A DNA stretch of 64,000 nucleotides from Algibacter sp045066735 (GCF_045066735.1 NZ_JBISHH010000002.1:1-64000), one strand, 5' to 3'; counted from the stretch's first letter, positions 1 to 10,198 are shown. The notes: a model not told the origin generated them from the letters alone. A program made the numbers and translations.

Positions 1-33
1 AAATGTAATGAATTCGTTTATATTAAGCATAAA

Positions 34-66
34 AAAACGGTTTAGAGTGAACTAAACCGTTTGTTT
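34..66. terminator. Intrinsic terminator hairpin at left edge
   Basis: An inverted repeat of about 11 bp (AAACGGTTTAG / CTAAACCGTTT) with a short loop, preceded by an A-run and followed by TTG-TTTTG, gives a hairpin that could terminate transcription from either side. The gene it serves lies outside the window or is the broken tRNA next to it. Confidence 0.7.
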
Positions 67-84
67 TGAATCGATTAAATGTTG

Positions 85-127
85 TAGCGAGAATGGGGCA
101 CGATCCCATGACCTCCGAGTTATGAAT
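85..127 (-). pseudogene. 3' fragment of tRNA-Met (CAU), probable attachment site
   Basis: Read on the minus strand, this stretch has a tRNA anticodon loop with CAT (plus-strand ATG at 122-124), the 3' side of the anticodon stem, a variable region, a T-arm (ATGGG, 7-nt loop, CCCAT) and the 3' side of an acceptor stem (TCTCGCT A). The 5' half (acceptor 5' strand, D-arm and 5' anticodon stem) is absent. Sequence identity to a tRNA stops at the anticodon loop, a usual crossover point for tyrosine recombinases, and such an enzyme is encoded 170 bp away. I infer that this is the partial tRNA copy left at one end of an integrated element. The intact tRNA is not in the window. Confidence 0.65.
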
Positions 128-197
128 TTAGAGCAATACATATAATATTAATATTAATACCTTTAAAATCAATTATTTAATGCCTTTTTAAATTTAT

Positions 198-227
198 TTG
201 ATATCAAATGTATGCAATTGATATCAA
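198..227. promoter_or_regulatory. Two copies of palindrome TTGATATCAA, 20 bp apart
   Basis: Perfect 10-bp palindromes lie at 198-207 and 218-227, two helical turns apart centre to centre, directly upstream of the recombinase start at 301 and next to the tRNA fragment. The arrangement suits a dimer pair of a repressor, or recombinase/excisionase accessory sites. No regulator can be assigned. Confidence 0.45.
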
Positions 228-300
228 GGAATGTTTTAGCTATGTTTTAGCAGCGTTTAATTATTTAAGAATTGTATTTTTATTTTATACCCAAATAGTT

Positions 301-1503
301 ATGTCATCAATAACCCCATTTTTAGTTAAAAGACCAAATTCGAAAAATCTTCATCCTATAACTATAAGAATTATTAAGGATAGGAAACCTGTATATATTT
401 ATTTGGGACAAGCTATTAAATTGAATCAATGGGATTCTAAGAATTGTCGTGTAAAAAATTCACATCCCGATTATTTAGAAATTAATCAACTTATCATCAC
501 CAAATTATCCAAAGCTAATAAGAGTTTGCTTAATGCTGAAATTAAAGAAGATAATTTATCTTCTAAATACATAAAGAGAAAAATTATTTCGAAAGTAGAA
601 GATGATTTCTTCATTGTTGCGCAGTATTATTTACAGCTTATAAAAGATAGAAAACAATTTCACCAATTTGACATAGAATTTAAGCGCATCGAAATTTTTA
701 GGGAGTTTATAAAAAAGAAAAGTCTTAATTTTAATGAGTTAAATTTTGAACTTTTGAAGCAGTTCGAGAGTTATTTGTTAAACAATAGAAAACTAGTAGC
801 AAGGACAGTTGCAAATTACATGATAACATTAAGAACTATTTTTAATTTAGGAATAACTAAATCTGCAATCAATATTCAGTTTTATCCCTTTGGAAAAGGG
901 AAATATCAAATTAGATTTCCAGAAACTAGAAAGGTAGGGTTGAATATTGATGAAATCAGAATTCTTGAAAACATAATTGGGCTTTCAAATGCGCAACAGT
1001 ATGCTTTAAATGTTTGGTTAATTAGTTTCTATTTTGCTGGTATAAGGGTTAGTGATGTGTTGAAATTGAAATGGAAGGATTTTTTAGATGATCGATTACA
1101 TTATAGAATGGGGAAGAATAGTAAATTAGTCTCATTAAAGATACCCGATAAAGTATTGAATATTTTAAATAAACTTGATAGGGATACTAACTCAATATAT
1201 TTATTTAAAGAATTTGAAGACGTTAATGTGGCAGACGAAAAATTAATAAGAACTAGGATAAAAACAGCAACAAGGAATTTTAATAGAAGATTAGAGATAG
1301 TTGCAGAAAAAGCTGGAATAGATAAAAAAATTAGTATGCATATTGCACGTCATAGTTTTGGAAACATTTCTGGAGATAAAATTCCTATTCAACTGTTACA
1401 AAAATTATATAGACATTCTTCCGTGACAACTACTATAATGTATCAGTCAAACTTTGTTCAAAAAGATACCGATGAGGCATTAGATAAGGTTATTAATTTT
1501 TAA
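301..1503 (+). CDS. Tyrosine recombinase / integrase
   Basis: This is a site-specific recombinase of about 400 residues, the usual size for Bacteroidetes integrases. An N-terminal arm-type DNA-binding segment (TPFLVKRPNSKNLHPI and on), a core-binding SAM-like helical region and a C-terminal catalytic domain are visible. The catalytic residues are Arg in AGIRVSD, His and Arg in HIARHSFG, His in YRHSS and Tyr in TIMYQS. An upstream TTG-, GTG- or ATG-initiated extension back to 208 is possible, but it adds a hydrophobic stretch unlike the family, runs over the palindromes and starts inside one. I therefore prefer the ATG at 301. It reads away from the tRNA-Met fragment, as expected for an integrase at the end of its island. 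No excisionase or transfer genes follow it. Confidence 0.85.
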   Translation: MSSITPFLVKRPNSKNLHPITIRIIKDRKPVYIYLGQAIKLNQWDSKNCRVKNSHPDYLEINQLIITKLSKANKSLLNAEIKEDNLSSKYIKRKIISKVEDDFFIVAQYYLQLIKDRKQFHQFDIEFKRIEIFREFIKKKSLNFNELNFELLKQFESYLLNNRKLVARTVANYMITLRTIFNLGITKSAINIQFYPFGKGKYQIRFPETRKVGLNIDEIRILENIIGLSNAQQYALNVWLISFYFAGIRVSDVLKLKWKDFLDDRLHYRMGKNSKLVSLKIPDKVLNILNKLDRDTNSIYLFKEFEDVNVADEKLIRTRIKTATRNFNRRLEIVAEKAGIDKKISMHIARHSFGNISGDKIPIQLLQKLYRHSSVTTTIMYQSNFVQKDTDEALDKVINF

Positions 1504-2024
1504 AGTTCTACTAAAGCATTTTCTAAAAGACTCCAGAGAATGAAGAATAAACCAGTTTTTTTAAGGTTCCATACTGTTTATGGATTTTCATAAATTTTAC
1601 TCACCAAATTACACTCCATTTCCTAATTTACAATTGATTAAATAAAAATATATAAATTTTATTTAATTTGGGCAATTGAAGTTTCAAAACCCATTTTTTC
1701 AAAAAGTACAGAAATTAGTCTTTTATTGCTTAAAAGGATAAGATAATTAATTACAATAAATTTATCTATGTCCTTTTAAAGAGGTTCTTTTTTTGTTGTT
1801 CCAGATGTTAGCTTGAACTTATACCTTCTGTTATATTAACTTTATTTAATGGTAATATAGTATTAAATGTCAAATTGATTGTAGTTGTGTATTTAAAAAA
1901 AACTATTCCACAGGATAGAGCAGGATACAGAATCATTACAATAATCGTAAAATTGTTATCATATTTGTAATGGCATAGCACTTCTACTATGCAATAGCCA
2001 TATATACTAAAACAAAACTATAAC
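1504..2024. other. Intergenic region, AT-rich, holds promoter site 1
   Basis: No convincing gene is visible. Apart from the CAGGATA promoter near 1911-1955 that drives the SusC/D operon, the stretch is AT-rich and shows no strong hairpin after the integrase stop. Confidence 0.6.
1911..1955 (+). promoter_or_regulatory. CAGGATA-type promoter, site 1 (SusC/D operon)
   Basis: Direct repeats CAGGATA at 1911-1917 and CAGGATA at 1921-1927 are followed after exactly 20 nt by the -7 box TAAAATTG at 1948-1955. The box lies about 70 nt before the first SusC start. This is one of 14 sites with the same geometry. Confidence 0.85.
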
Positions 2025-5000
2025 ATGTTAAAACTAAAACTCAAAATGAAACAAAAATTTAAAAGACAATGTCCTGTCTTTGGGTTTGTGCTAATGCTTG
2101 CTCTGGTGCTTTCCAGTTTAACGGGCTTTAAAGTTCAAGCTCAAGAAAGGATTTCTGGTGTCGTTAAGGATGGTAGTGGTATACCTTTACCAGGTGTAAG
2201 TGTCATTCAAAAAGGAGCCAGTCGTGGGGCTTCAACAGATTTTGACGGGGAGTACTCATTTGAATTAACAACAGGAGATAAAACCTTAGTGTTTTCTTAC
2301 ATAGGTTTTAAAACCATTGAAATTCCTGTAAATGGAAAAAAAATTATTGATGTAATTCTAGAAGAAGATATAGCAAGTCTAGATGAAGTAGTGGTAGTTG
2401 GGTACGGCACTCAAAAAAAAGAGAGTGTTGTAGGAGCTATTACTCAAGTAAAAGGAGCAGATTTAATGCAAAGGGCAGCAGGTATAACTAATGTTGAAGA
2501 GGCATTGCAAGGTAATTTACCAGGTGTAACTGCAATAGAAGGTAGTGGAGCTCCTGGCGAGGATAACGTACGAATATTTATTCGAGGACTAAGTTCATGG
2601 AATGGTGATGGAGGTCCTCTTATTTTGGTAGATGGTGTTAAGCGGTCAATGACAGATATCGATATGAATGATATTGAAAACTTATCTGTACTTAAAGATG
2701 CTTCTGCTACGGCTGTTTTTGGTGTAGAAGGTGCAAATGGTGTAATATTAATTACCACTAAGAGGGGGAAACCAGGAAAAGCAGAATTGTCTCTAAATTT
2801 TAATACAACCGTTAAAATGGTATCGCAATTACCAGAGAAATTAGATTCTTATAATGCGATAACACAAGCAAATAGCTCAATTCTTAGAGAATTATCTGTT
2901 GCACCAAACTCATGGGGAGATTATACGCCATTGGCTATTCTTGATAAATACCGTAACCCTGCTTCTCTTGAAGAAAGTTATATTTACCCTAATGTGAATT
3001 GGGAGGATGAGTTATTGAAAGATTTTGCCCAAGATTATCGAGTTAATTTATCTGTTCGTGGTGGTAATAAAACCGCTAAGTATTTCGGTAGTTTAGCTTA
3101 TCAAACAGTAAGTGATATTTTTGATGGAGGAAAGTACGATAATGGACGAGGAAATTTAGGCGAGTTTAGATACGATAGATTTAACTTTAGAAGTAATATT
3201 GATTTTAATATTACAAGCACTACAGAGTTATCTGTTAATCTTTCTGGTTTTTTAGGGGTTAGAGAAAATCCAACTAGTGTGAGTAACGTTACAAATGGAA
3301 TTTATCAAATAGCTCCAAACTTATATACACCTGTATATCCAGATGGTTTTTATGGGCAATCTATAAATTCAGCTTTTATCTTTAATAATCCTATTGTTGC
3401 TTTGTCGGCTTCGGGGTATGATACTTATAGAAACTTCCAAGTAAATACAGATTTTATACTAAAGCAAAAATTAGACTTTATAGCTGAAGGCCTGTCTTTC
3501 AAAGGGCGATTTTCTCTGGATAATAATATGAGAAGTAAGCAATCTTTAAATGATGGAGGTGTACAATATAGATTTTATGATGGTGATAGTGAGCAGTTTA
3601 ATATTCCAGATGTTGATGGTAGTCGATTTGATTATGTTCAAGATCCTTGGACTTTAGGCACCTCAGGTGTTGAGAATAGTCAAAGAGAAAGAAGTTTAGT
3701 TTATGATTTTTCTTTAAATTATGATACCGTTTTTGGAGAGAAACATAATTTTACTGCGCTGTTTTTAATGAGAAGACAAGAAACTGCAAAAGGCAGTGTT
3801 TTTCCAAGATACCGAGAAGATTGGGTAGGAAGGGTAACTTATAATTACGATTCAAGGTACTTTATAGATATTAATGGAGCTTACAATGGGTCTGAAAAAT
3901 TTGGTCCAGAATTTCGTTTTGACCTCTTTCCTTCTTTAGCTTTAGGTTGGACGCCTTCAAATGAAGCTTTTTTAGAGAATGCCGATTGGTTAAATAAACT
4001 TAAATTTAGAGGGTCTTACGGTCTTGTTGGAGATGATAATTCTTCAAATAGGTTTGGATATATTACCCAATGGGCAAATGGAGGCCCTGTATATGGTTCT
4101 GCATTTTTAGTGCCAAGTTCATATCAAGGTACAGCAGGACGATCGCCTTACACATTTTATAGAGAAGATTTAGTGGGTAATCCAAACCTTCAGTGGGAAA
4201 CAGCGGTTAAATATAACATAGGAGCTGAGTTCTCTATATTTGATGGTTTGTTGACTGGTGAGTTTGATTATTTTGCGGAAAATCGTGATAATATTGTAGT
4301 TCTAGGGAGTGACCTTAGTGTACCAGATTTCTATGGTGCAACGCCTCCAGATCTTAATACCGGTGAAGTTGAGGTAAGAGGTTTTGAGCTTGTTCTTGGT
4401 GCCAATCATACCTTCGAAAGCGGGTTAAATCTATTTGGTAATTTTAATTATACCCAAGCGGTAGATAAAGTGATATCAAGAGACGACCCGTTGTTTAGAC
4501 CTGATTATCAAAGGTTTGCTGGTTATCCTATTGGGCAATCAAGAACAGCCATTCCTGCAGGGATTTTAACCAACTGGGATGATGTATATATGTCAACACC
4601 AGTAATAAACAATCAGAACGTAACACGTGTAGGGTATTATGACGTTGTTGATTTTGATGGAGATGGTATTTATAATTCTAATTTTGATAATGCACCGTTT
4701 GGTTATCCATCACAACCGCAAAGAAACTGGAGTGCTACTCTAGGGGCTAGATATAAAGGGTGGAGTCTTTCGGCACAGTTGTATGGTACTCAAAATACTT
4801 CTAGACAATTTAGTAATAATACCTTTACGCAACAAACACCATTGATTTATACGCACGATTTAGATTATTGGACCGTAGATACGCCCAATAATACAGATAC
4901 ACAACCTGCATGGTCAGCAAATGGAGCTACCAATCCTAGAGATTCTTGGTTGGATGGTTCATTAACAAGGCTTAAAGCAGTTTCTTTAACTTATGATATA

Positions 5001-5183
5001 CCTAGTGAGTTTTGTGAAAAAATTGGGCTGAAGAAACTTCAAGTTTTTGCGAACGGTAACGATCTGTACTTATGGTCTAATATGCCTGATGATAGAGAAT
5101 TTAATACGTCTAGCGATGCACAGTCTAGAGGAGATTATCCTACCCTTAAAAGATTCAACTTTGGTTTTAATATGAATTTTTAA
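2025..5183 (+). CDS. SusC-like TonB-dependent outer-membrane receptor
   Basis: This is a TonB-dependent oligosaccharide importer of about 1050 residues. An N-terminal signal peptide ends near VQAQ. It is followed by a CarboxypepD_reg-like domain (about residues 40-125, GVVKDGSGIPLPGVSV), the plug (DEVVVVGYGTQKK onward; LVDGVKR; LKDASATAVFG) and a C-terminal 22-strand barrel ending in aromatic Phe. These are the hallmarks of the SusC family. An in-frame ATG at 2046 would give a more standard signal peptide (MKQKFKRQ) and may be the real start. It heads a five-gene operon behind promoter site 1, with its SusD partner 12 bp downstream. In this locus the cargo is inferred to be ulvan oligosaccharides. 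Confidence 0.95.
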   Translation: MLKLKLKMKQKFKRQCPVFGFVLMLALVLSSLTGFKVQAQERISGVVKDGSGIPLPGVSVIQKGASRGASTDFDGEYSFELTTGDKTLVFSYIGFKTIEIPVNGKKIIDVILEEDIASLDEVVVVGYGTQKKESVVGAITQVKGADLMQRAAGITNVEEALQGNLPGVTAIEGSGAPGEDNVRIFIRGLSSWNGDGGPLILVDGVKRSMTDIDMNDIENLSVLKDASATAVFGVEGANGVILITTKRGKPGKAELSLNFNTTVKMVSQLPEKLDSYNAITQANSSILRELSVAPNSWGDYTPLAILDKYRNPASLEESYIYPNVNWEDELLKDFAQDYRVNLSVRGGNKTAKYFGSLAYQTVSDIFDGGKYDNGRGNLGEFRYDRFNFRSNIDFNITSTTELSVNLSGFLGVRENPTSVSNVTNGIYQIAPNLYTPVYPDGFYGQSINSAFIFNNPIVALSASGYDTYRNFQVNTDFILKQKLDFIAEGLSFKGRFSLDNNMRSKQSLNDGGVQYRFYDGDSEQFNIPDVDGSRFDYVQDPWTLGTSGVENSQRERSLVYDFSLNYDTVFGEKHNFTALFLMRRQETAKGSVFPRYREDWVGRVTYNYDSRYFIDINGAYNGSEKFGPEFRFDLFPSLALGWTPSNEAFLENADWLNKLKFRGSYGLVGDDNSSNRFGYITQWANGGPVYGSAFLVPSSYQGTAGRSPYTFYREDLVGNPNLQWETAVKYNIGAEFSIFDGLLTGEFDYFAENRDNIVVLGSDLSVPDFYGATPPDLNTGEVEVRGFELVLGANHTFESGLNLFGNFNYTQAVDKVISRDDPLFRPDYQRFAGYPIGQSRTAIPAGILTNWDDVYMSTPVINNQNVTRVGYYDVVDFDGDGIYNSNFDNAPFGYPSQPQRNWSATLGARYKGWSLSAQLYGTQNTSRQFSNNTFTQQTPLIYTHDLDYWTVDTPNNTDTQPAWSANGATNPRDSWLDGSLTRLKAVSLTYDIPSEFCEKIGLKKLQVFANGNDLYLWSNMPDDREFNTSSDAQSRGDYPTLKRFNFGFNMNF

Positions 5184-5195
5184 AAAAAAGAAATA

Positions 5196-7091
5196 ATGAA
5201 AAACTATAAAATAAATTTATTAATAATCCTAGGATTCGCATTATCGTATTCATGTGAGGATTATTTAGATCAAGCACCAGAGTCAGTCATAGATGAAGAA
5301 GAAGTTTTTTCAAGCTTTAAAAATACTCAAGGTTTCGTTGAAGAAATGTATGCCTCAGTAGTATCTTATGAAACGCAAACACATACTTTTCAAGATTTTC
5401 TTTTGGGTGATGATGGGCATGTTAATCGAGAACAAAAAATAAGTGGTGATATTGATGCAGGAAACTTCAATGCTGTGATATCTGATAATTTTGCTTACTT
5501 TAATAATCACCAAGGAGCAGACTATGGTTCAACAGGAACCAATTCAGCCAATGTTGATAATATTAATGCTTTTAATAGACAAAGACCTGGATTATATGAT
5601 GGTAGCTTACGCGGTATTCGTAAAGCTAATATTGTCATTGAGAGTATTGATTTAATGGTAAATGCAAGTCAAGAAGAAAAAGACGTAATTCTAGGACAGG
5701 CTTATTTTTTTAGAGCATTTTTCCATAATGAGATTATGAAATTCTGGGGACGTTATCCATACATTGATAGAGTTTTAATAGATGATTTTGAAATACCACG
5801 TCCAGAAACCTATAAAGAAGTAGCTTTACTTGCAAATGAAGATTATAAAAGAGCTATTGAGTTATTACCTGTAAATTGGGATAACGAGAATTATGGACAA
5901 TTAACTTTAGGAGAAAATAAGGGTAGGCTAACCAAAGGAACAGCTTATGCTTTTCAAGGTAAAAACTTACTTTTAGCAGCAAGCCCTTTAATGTTTGGAA
6001 ATAACGGAAGCGTTAATACGTATCAATATGACACAGAGTTATGTGATATGGCTGTTGATGCTTTTGCTGGGATTCTTAAATTAGCTGACCAAGGACGCTA
6101 TGGATTAGCTTCTTGGGAAGATTATGATGAGGTGTTTTGGAAAACAGCAACACCTAACGCATGGCCAGGAGGTACAGAATATGTGTTTTCTGCAGGAGGA
6201 GGTAATCAACAACAAGTAGAAAGATTTATGACATCGGGAGTAAATAGAGACATACATGGTAGCGTTTCGGAAAGTATCTCACCTACTCATAATTATATTC
6301 ATAACAATTTTGGAATGTCTAATGGACTTTCTATCGAGGATGATCTTAGTGGCGCATACGGAACCCCATTATTTGACCCTACTAAGCCTTTTGAAAATCG
6401 TGATCCACGTTTTTATAGATGGCATATTATCGATGGTGAGGAGGTAGCACCAAAAGCAACAGGGGCAAACGCACAACACAGATTTGCACAACTTTGGTAT
6501 GAAAATACAGGTGATGCAGGTATACACCGTAGAACAATTTTTGATAATAAAAAATCTACAACAGGCTATATGTGGACCAAATTTTATCCTAAAGTAGATG
6601 GTGAGTATCATAGTAAATGGAATAATATTATAGGTCAATATTCTGGTATGCGTATGCACATGAGACTAACAGATGTTTATTTAATGTATGCAGAAGCATT
6701 ACATGCATCTAAGGGAGCAACTACAGCACCGGCGTCTTATGGCTTAACTGCCGAGGCAGCTATTAATTTATTTCGTGATCGCGCCGGTATTCCTAATGTG
6801 CATCCTAGTATAGTTGCAGATAATAACAAGTTTATGGATGAACTTAGAAGAGAAAGAGCTGTAGAGTTAAGTTATGAAGCTCATAGGTGGGTAGATATTC
6901 GCCGATGGGGAATAGCACATTTAGATAAATACAAGAGAAAATTAGCATTAGATTTTCCAGAAGACAGATCTAGTTTTACAGAGAGACTTCTTGTCGAAAG
7001 AATTTGTGAGTTCCCACAACACTATTGGTTACCGTTTGAAGCTAAACAAACGCAAATTTATGAGGGCTTCCCTCAAAATCCAGGTTGGTAG
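5196..7091 (+). CDS. SusD-like surface glycan-binding lipoprotein
   Basis: This is the lipoprotein partner of the SusC just upstream. A signal peptide with Cys20 as lipidation site is followed by acidic residues (CEDYLDQAPES), typical of surface-exposed SusD proteins. The family pattern is visible: the N-terminal TPR-type helices (LRGIRKANIVIESID; GQAYFFRAFFHNEIMKFWG), the RaiNLFRDRAGIP block and the C-terminal ELRRERAVELSYEAHRWVDIRRWG motif that ends most SusD sequences. At 631 residues it is a little longer than average. It is expected to cap the SusC barrel and bind oligosaccharide. The next SusC begins 38 bp after it (start at 7130). Confidence 0.95.
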   Translation: MKNYKINLLIILGFALSYSCEDYLDQAPESVIDEEEVFSSFKNTQGFVEEMYASVVSYETQTHTFQDFLLGDDGHVNREQKISGDIDAGNFNAVISDNFAYFNNHQGADYGSTGTNSANVDNINAFNRQRPGLYDGSLRGIRKANIVIESIDLMVNASQEEKDVILGQAYFFRAFFHNEIMKFWGRYPYIDRVLIDDFEIPRPETYKEVALLANEDYKRAIELLPVNWDNENYGQLTLGENKGRLTKGTAYAFQGKNLLLAASPLMFGNNGSVNTYQYDTELCDMAVDAFAGILKLADQGRYGLASWEDYDEVFWKTATPNAWPGGTEYVFSAGGGNQQQVERFMTSGVNRDIHGSVSESISPTHNYIHNNFGMSNGLSIEDDLSGAYGTPLFDPTKPFENRDPRFYRWHIIDGEEVAPKATGANAQHRFAQLWYENTGDAGIHRRTIFDNKKSTTGYMWTKFYPKVDGEYHSKWNNIIGQYSGMRMHMRLTDVYLMYAEALHASKGATTAPASYGLTAEAAINLFRDRAGIPNVHPSIVADNNKFMDELRRERAVELSYEAHRWVDIRRWGIAHLDKYKRKLALDFPEDRSSFTERLLVERICEFPQHYWLPFEAKQTQIYEGFPQNPGW

Positions 7092-7129
7092 TCATGTACA
7101 AATTCGTTTTAATTAATATAAAGAAAAAA

Positions 7130-10100
7130 ATGAAGATAAATAAATTATATAGGTTGTTTACTCTAGCTTGCTTAATGTTATTTGGCTTAAGTAATGTTAC
7201 AATGGCCCAAACAAAGAGTACCGATGTAAAAGCAACTGTGGTAGATGAGCAAGGTAGCCCTTTAAGCGGAGCTGCTGTTTTTAGCTCAAGTGGAGATAAA
7301 GCAACTTCGGATGCTAATGGACAGTTTCAAATTCCATTGCTTAGTGATGAATCTGTTGTAATTGAAAAAAAAGGATACGAGTCAGAACTTGTTGATATGT
7401 CTGATTTAGCAGGTACTATTACCTTGGTGAAATCTCCTTTTCTCGCTTCTGAAGATGACGAAATTAAGATGGGAGTAGCCACAAAAGTTCGTCGTGATAT
7501 TGTAGGAGCAGTATCATCAATAAACACAAGAGATCGTTTAACTTACGACAACACGCAATGGGTAAGAGATTACATTAATGGTTTAACACCAGGAGTAAGA
7601 GGTTCTGATAATATTAGAGGTATTGGTAGTGCTATTTTTGTTATTGATGGTGTTATTGGGCGTGATCCTGATATTTTAAATATGGAGGAGGTTGAGCAGA
7701 TAACGGTTCTTAAAGACGCTAATTCTGTGGCATTATATGGTAGTCAAGGAAGAAATGGAGTTATTGTTATCAATACCAAACGCGGTCAAGTTAATAAAAA
7801 AGAAATTAATGTGAATATAAGAACTGGAATAAAAGCACCTAGGGCTTTGCCAAACTATTTGAGTTCTGCTGCATATATGACACTTTTTAATGAAGCTCGG
7901 AATAATGATGGGTTAGATGATCTTTTTGATCCAGCAGAGATACTAGAATTTAGATCTGGATCTAATGCATACAAATATCCAGATGTAGACCTGTATTCAA
8001 ATGAATTTGTGCAACCCTTTATAAATTCTACAAGTATTATTTCTGAGTTTTCCGGTGGAAATGAAAAAAATCAGTATTATGTTAATGTAGGATGGACTAG
8101 TGAAGATGCTTGGGTTGATATAAATGATGATATCAATGCAGGAACTAATAGGTTTAACGTAAGAGGTAATATCGATTTTAAAATAAATGATTGGATTACT
8201 AGTAGTCTAGATGGAATTGCTATTATTAGCACAACTAAATCTTCAAGAGCTGATTTATTGAGTGAGGGTACTACTTTTAAGCCTAATACCTATTCACCAT
8301 TTATACCTGTTGATCTCGTAGATATTAGTGACTCAACGGTTGCTGGTCAGTTACAAGCGGCGCGTAAGTTTAATGGTTTTCTGTTAGGATCGACACAACA
8401 GTTTGGTACAGATGCACCTATAGCACTTGCTGTTGCCGGTGGTTATAGAAATACGGTGTTTCGTTCTACGCAGTTTAACAATACAATTAATTTTGACTTA
8501 AACAGAATAACGAAAGGTTTAACGGCTAAAACTTATTTGAGTTTTGATTTTTATGATTCTTATAATTTATCCATAAATAATCAATATAAAACATATGCAC
8601 CAGGTTGGGAAGGCGATAGAGTCACTAATTTTGGTATTAATAATGATGATCCACTTAACCCTTTTGCAGATAATTCTGGTATTTTTGGTGAAGACCTAAA
8701 AGATCAAACTGAAAATGTTAGTACTAATGGTTTTGTATCTCGATTTGGTATTTATGGACTAGTTAATTATGAAACCAGTTTTGCAAAAGACCATGCTTTA
8801 AGTACTACTTTATTAGGATATTATAATTCACAAAAGACAAATGATGTAATTCAAACGGATGTTGATGCTCATTTAGGATTTCAAGTAGCTTATAATTTTA
8901 AAAAGAAACTGTTTTTTGATTTTAGTGGAACCTACGTTAATTCCCTAAAACTAGCGGAAGGTAATAGAGGTGGTTTATCACCAACTTCTGGTGTTGCTTA
9001 TATTTTAAGTGAAGAACCGTTTTTAAAGGATAGTAAATTTTTTAACTACCTTAAATTAAAGGCTTCAGGAGGTATCATAAAGTCCGATCAAGGTATTGAT
9101 GGTTATTACTTATATGATTCAAACTATTCTGAAGGAAACAATTTTACTTGGGCAGATACAAATGCTAACCGCAGACAAAATATTTCACAAGGACAAAATC
9201 TAAATTTAGGTTTTGAAGAACGTATAGACTTAAATATTGGTTTTGAAAGTTATGTAATGAATTCACTTTGGTTAGAATTTAATTATTTTAAAACCGAACT
9301 AGATAAACAAGTAGATTTTTTAGATGCCCAATACCCATCTTATTATGATACATTTAGGCCTTATAATAATTTTAATAAAAATGAATATACTGGTTTTGAA
9401 ATTGGAATGAATTATAATAAAACCTATAATGATTTTTCTATGGGAATTGGTGCCAATGTTTTATACAGCCAAACTAAAGCCTTAAAACGTTCTGAATTAA
9501 ATGAGTTTGACTATCAAAACAGAGTTGGGAGAGAACTATCTTCAATTTTTGGATTAGTAGATCAAGGTTTTTATGCGGAATCTGATTTTGATACAGATGG
9601 TAATTTAAATGCAGGTCAACCTGTTCCAAATTTCGGAAATGTACAACCTGGAGATATAAAATATCAGGATCAAAATGGAGATAATATTATTGACAATAAT
9701 GACAGAATTGAAATCGGACAGTCTAGTAGCCCTTGGAGCTATGGTGTAAACCTAAACCTAAAGTATAAAGCATTTAATTTATACATACTAGGTACAGGGC
9801 AAACAGGAGCAGATGGTAATAAGTTAAGTAGTACTTATAATAATTACTATAGTGTTAATGGTGATGTTAAATATTCTGAAGTTACTTTAGGGCGTTGGAC
9901 ACCAGAAACGGCAGATACTGCAACGTTTCCAAGGTTGTCATCACAAAATAACTCTAATAACTTTCAAACATCTTCATTTTGGTTGTTCGACACGAGTTAT
10001 TTTACTATCAACCGTGCGCAATTTACCTATGAATTCAATGATAATTTAACTAACAAACTTGGTATGGAAGATTTGAGTTTAAATTTACAAGGAACTAACC

Positions 10101-10198
10101 TCTTGGAAATAGCAAAAAACAAAGATATTCGCCAATTAAGAATTGGTTCTTCACCACTAACTAGGTCTTTTACTCTAGGTGTGAGAGCGTCATTTTAA
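7130..10198 (+). CDS. Second SusC-like TonB-dependent receptor (divergent)
   Basis: Outer-membrane SusC homologue of about 1022 residues. I chose ATG 7130 (MKINKLYRLFT) over a TTG at 7085 that overlaps the preceding SusD, because it gives a clean signal peptide ending in MAQT. The carboxypeptidase-like domain (VVDEQGSPLSGAAVF) and plug (IFVIDGVIGRDP; TVLKDANSVALYGSQGRNG) are recognisable. The region between them lacks the usual DEVVVVGYG TonB-box-like motif of the first copy, having DDEIKMGVATKVRRD instead. It is a distant paralogue, not a recent duplicate. It shares the operon with the first pair and presumably serves a different fragment of the same polysaccharide. Confidence 0.92.
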   Translation: MKINKLYRLFTLACLMLFGLSNVTMAQTKSTDVKATVVDEQGSPLSGAAVFSSSGDKATSDANGQFQIPLLSDESVVIEKKGYESELVDMSDLAGTITLVKSPFLASEDDEIKMGVATKVRRDIVGAVSSINTRDRLTYDNTQWVRDYINGLTPGVRGSDNIRGIGSAIFVIDGVIGRDPDILNMEEVEQITVLKDANSVALYGSQGRNGVIVINTKRGQVNKKEINVNIRTGIKAPRALPNYLSSAAYMTLFNEARNNDGLDDLFDPAEILEFRSGSNAYKYPDVDLYSNEFVQPFINSTSIISEFSGGNEKNQYYVNVGWTSEDAWVDINDDINAGTNRFNVRGNIDFKINDWITSSLDGIAIISTTKSSRADLLSEGTTFKPNTYSPFIPVDLVDISDSTVAGQLQAARKFNGFLLGSTQQFGTDAPIALAVAGGYRNTVFRSTQFNNTINFDLNRITKGLTAKTYLSFDFYDSYNLSINNQYKTYAPGWEGDRVTNFGINNDDPLNPFADNSGIFGEDLKDQTENVSTNGFVSRFGIYGLVNYETSFAKDHALSTTLLGYYNSQKTNDVIQTDVDAHLGFQVAYNFKKKLFFDFSGTYVNSLKLAEGNRGGLSPTSGVAYILSEEPFLKDSKFFNYLKLKASGGIIKSDQGIDGYYLYDSNYSEGNNFTWADTNANRRQNISQGQNLNLGFEERIDLNIGFESYVMNSLWLEFNYFKTELDKQVDFLDAQYPSYYDTFRPYNNFNKNEYTGFEIGMNYNKTYNDFSMGIGANVLYSQTKALKRSELNEFDYQNRVGRELSSIFGLVDQGFYAESDFDTDGNLNAGQPVPNFGNVQPGDIKYQDQNGDNIIDNNDRIEIGQSSSPWSYGVNLNLKYKAFNLYILGTGQTGADGNKLSSTYNNYYSVNGDVKYSEVTLGRWTPETADTATFPRLSSQNNSNNFQTSSFWLFDTSYFTINRAQFTYEFNDNLTNKLGMEDLSLNLQGTNLLEIAKNKDIRQLRIGSSPLTRSFTLGVRASF

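Noticed and set aside
208..300. Upstream extension of the recombinase frame to 208
   Set aside because: It adds a hydrophobic N-terminus unlike the family and overlaps the palindrome pair; ATG 301 gives the conserved start.
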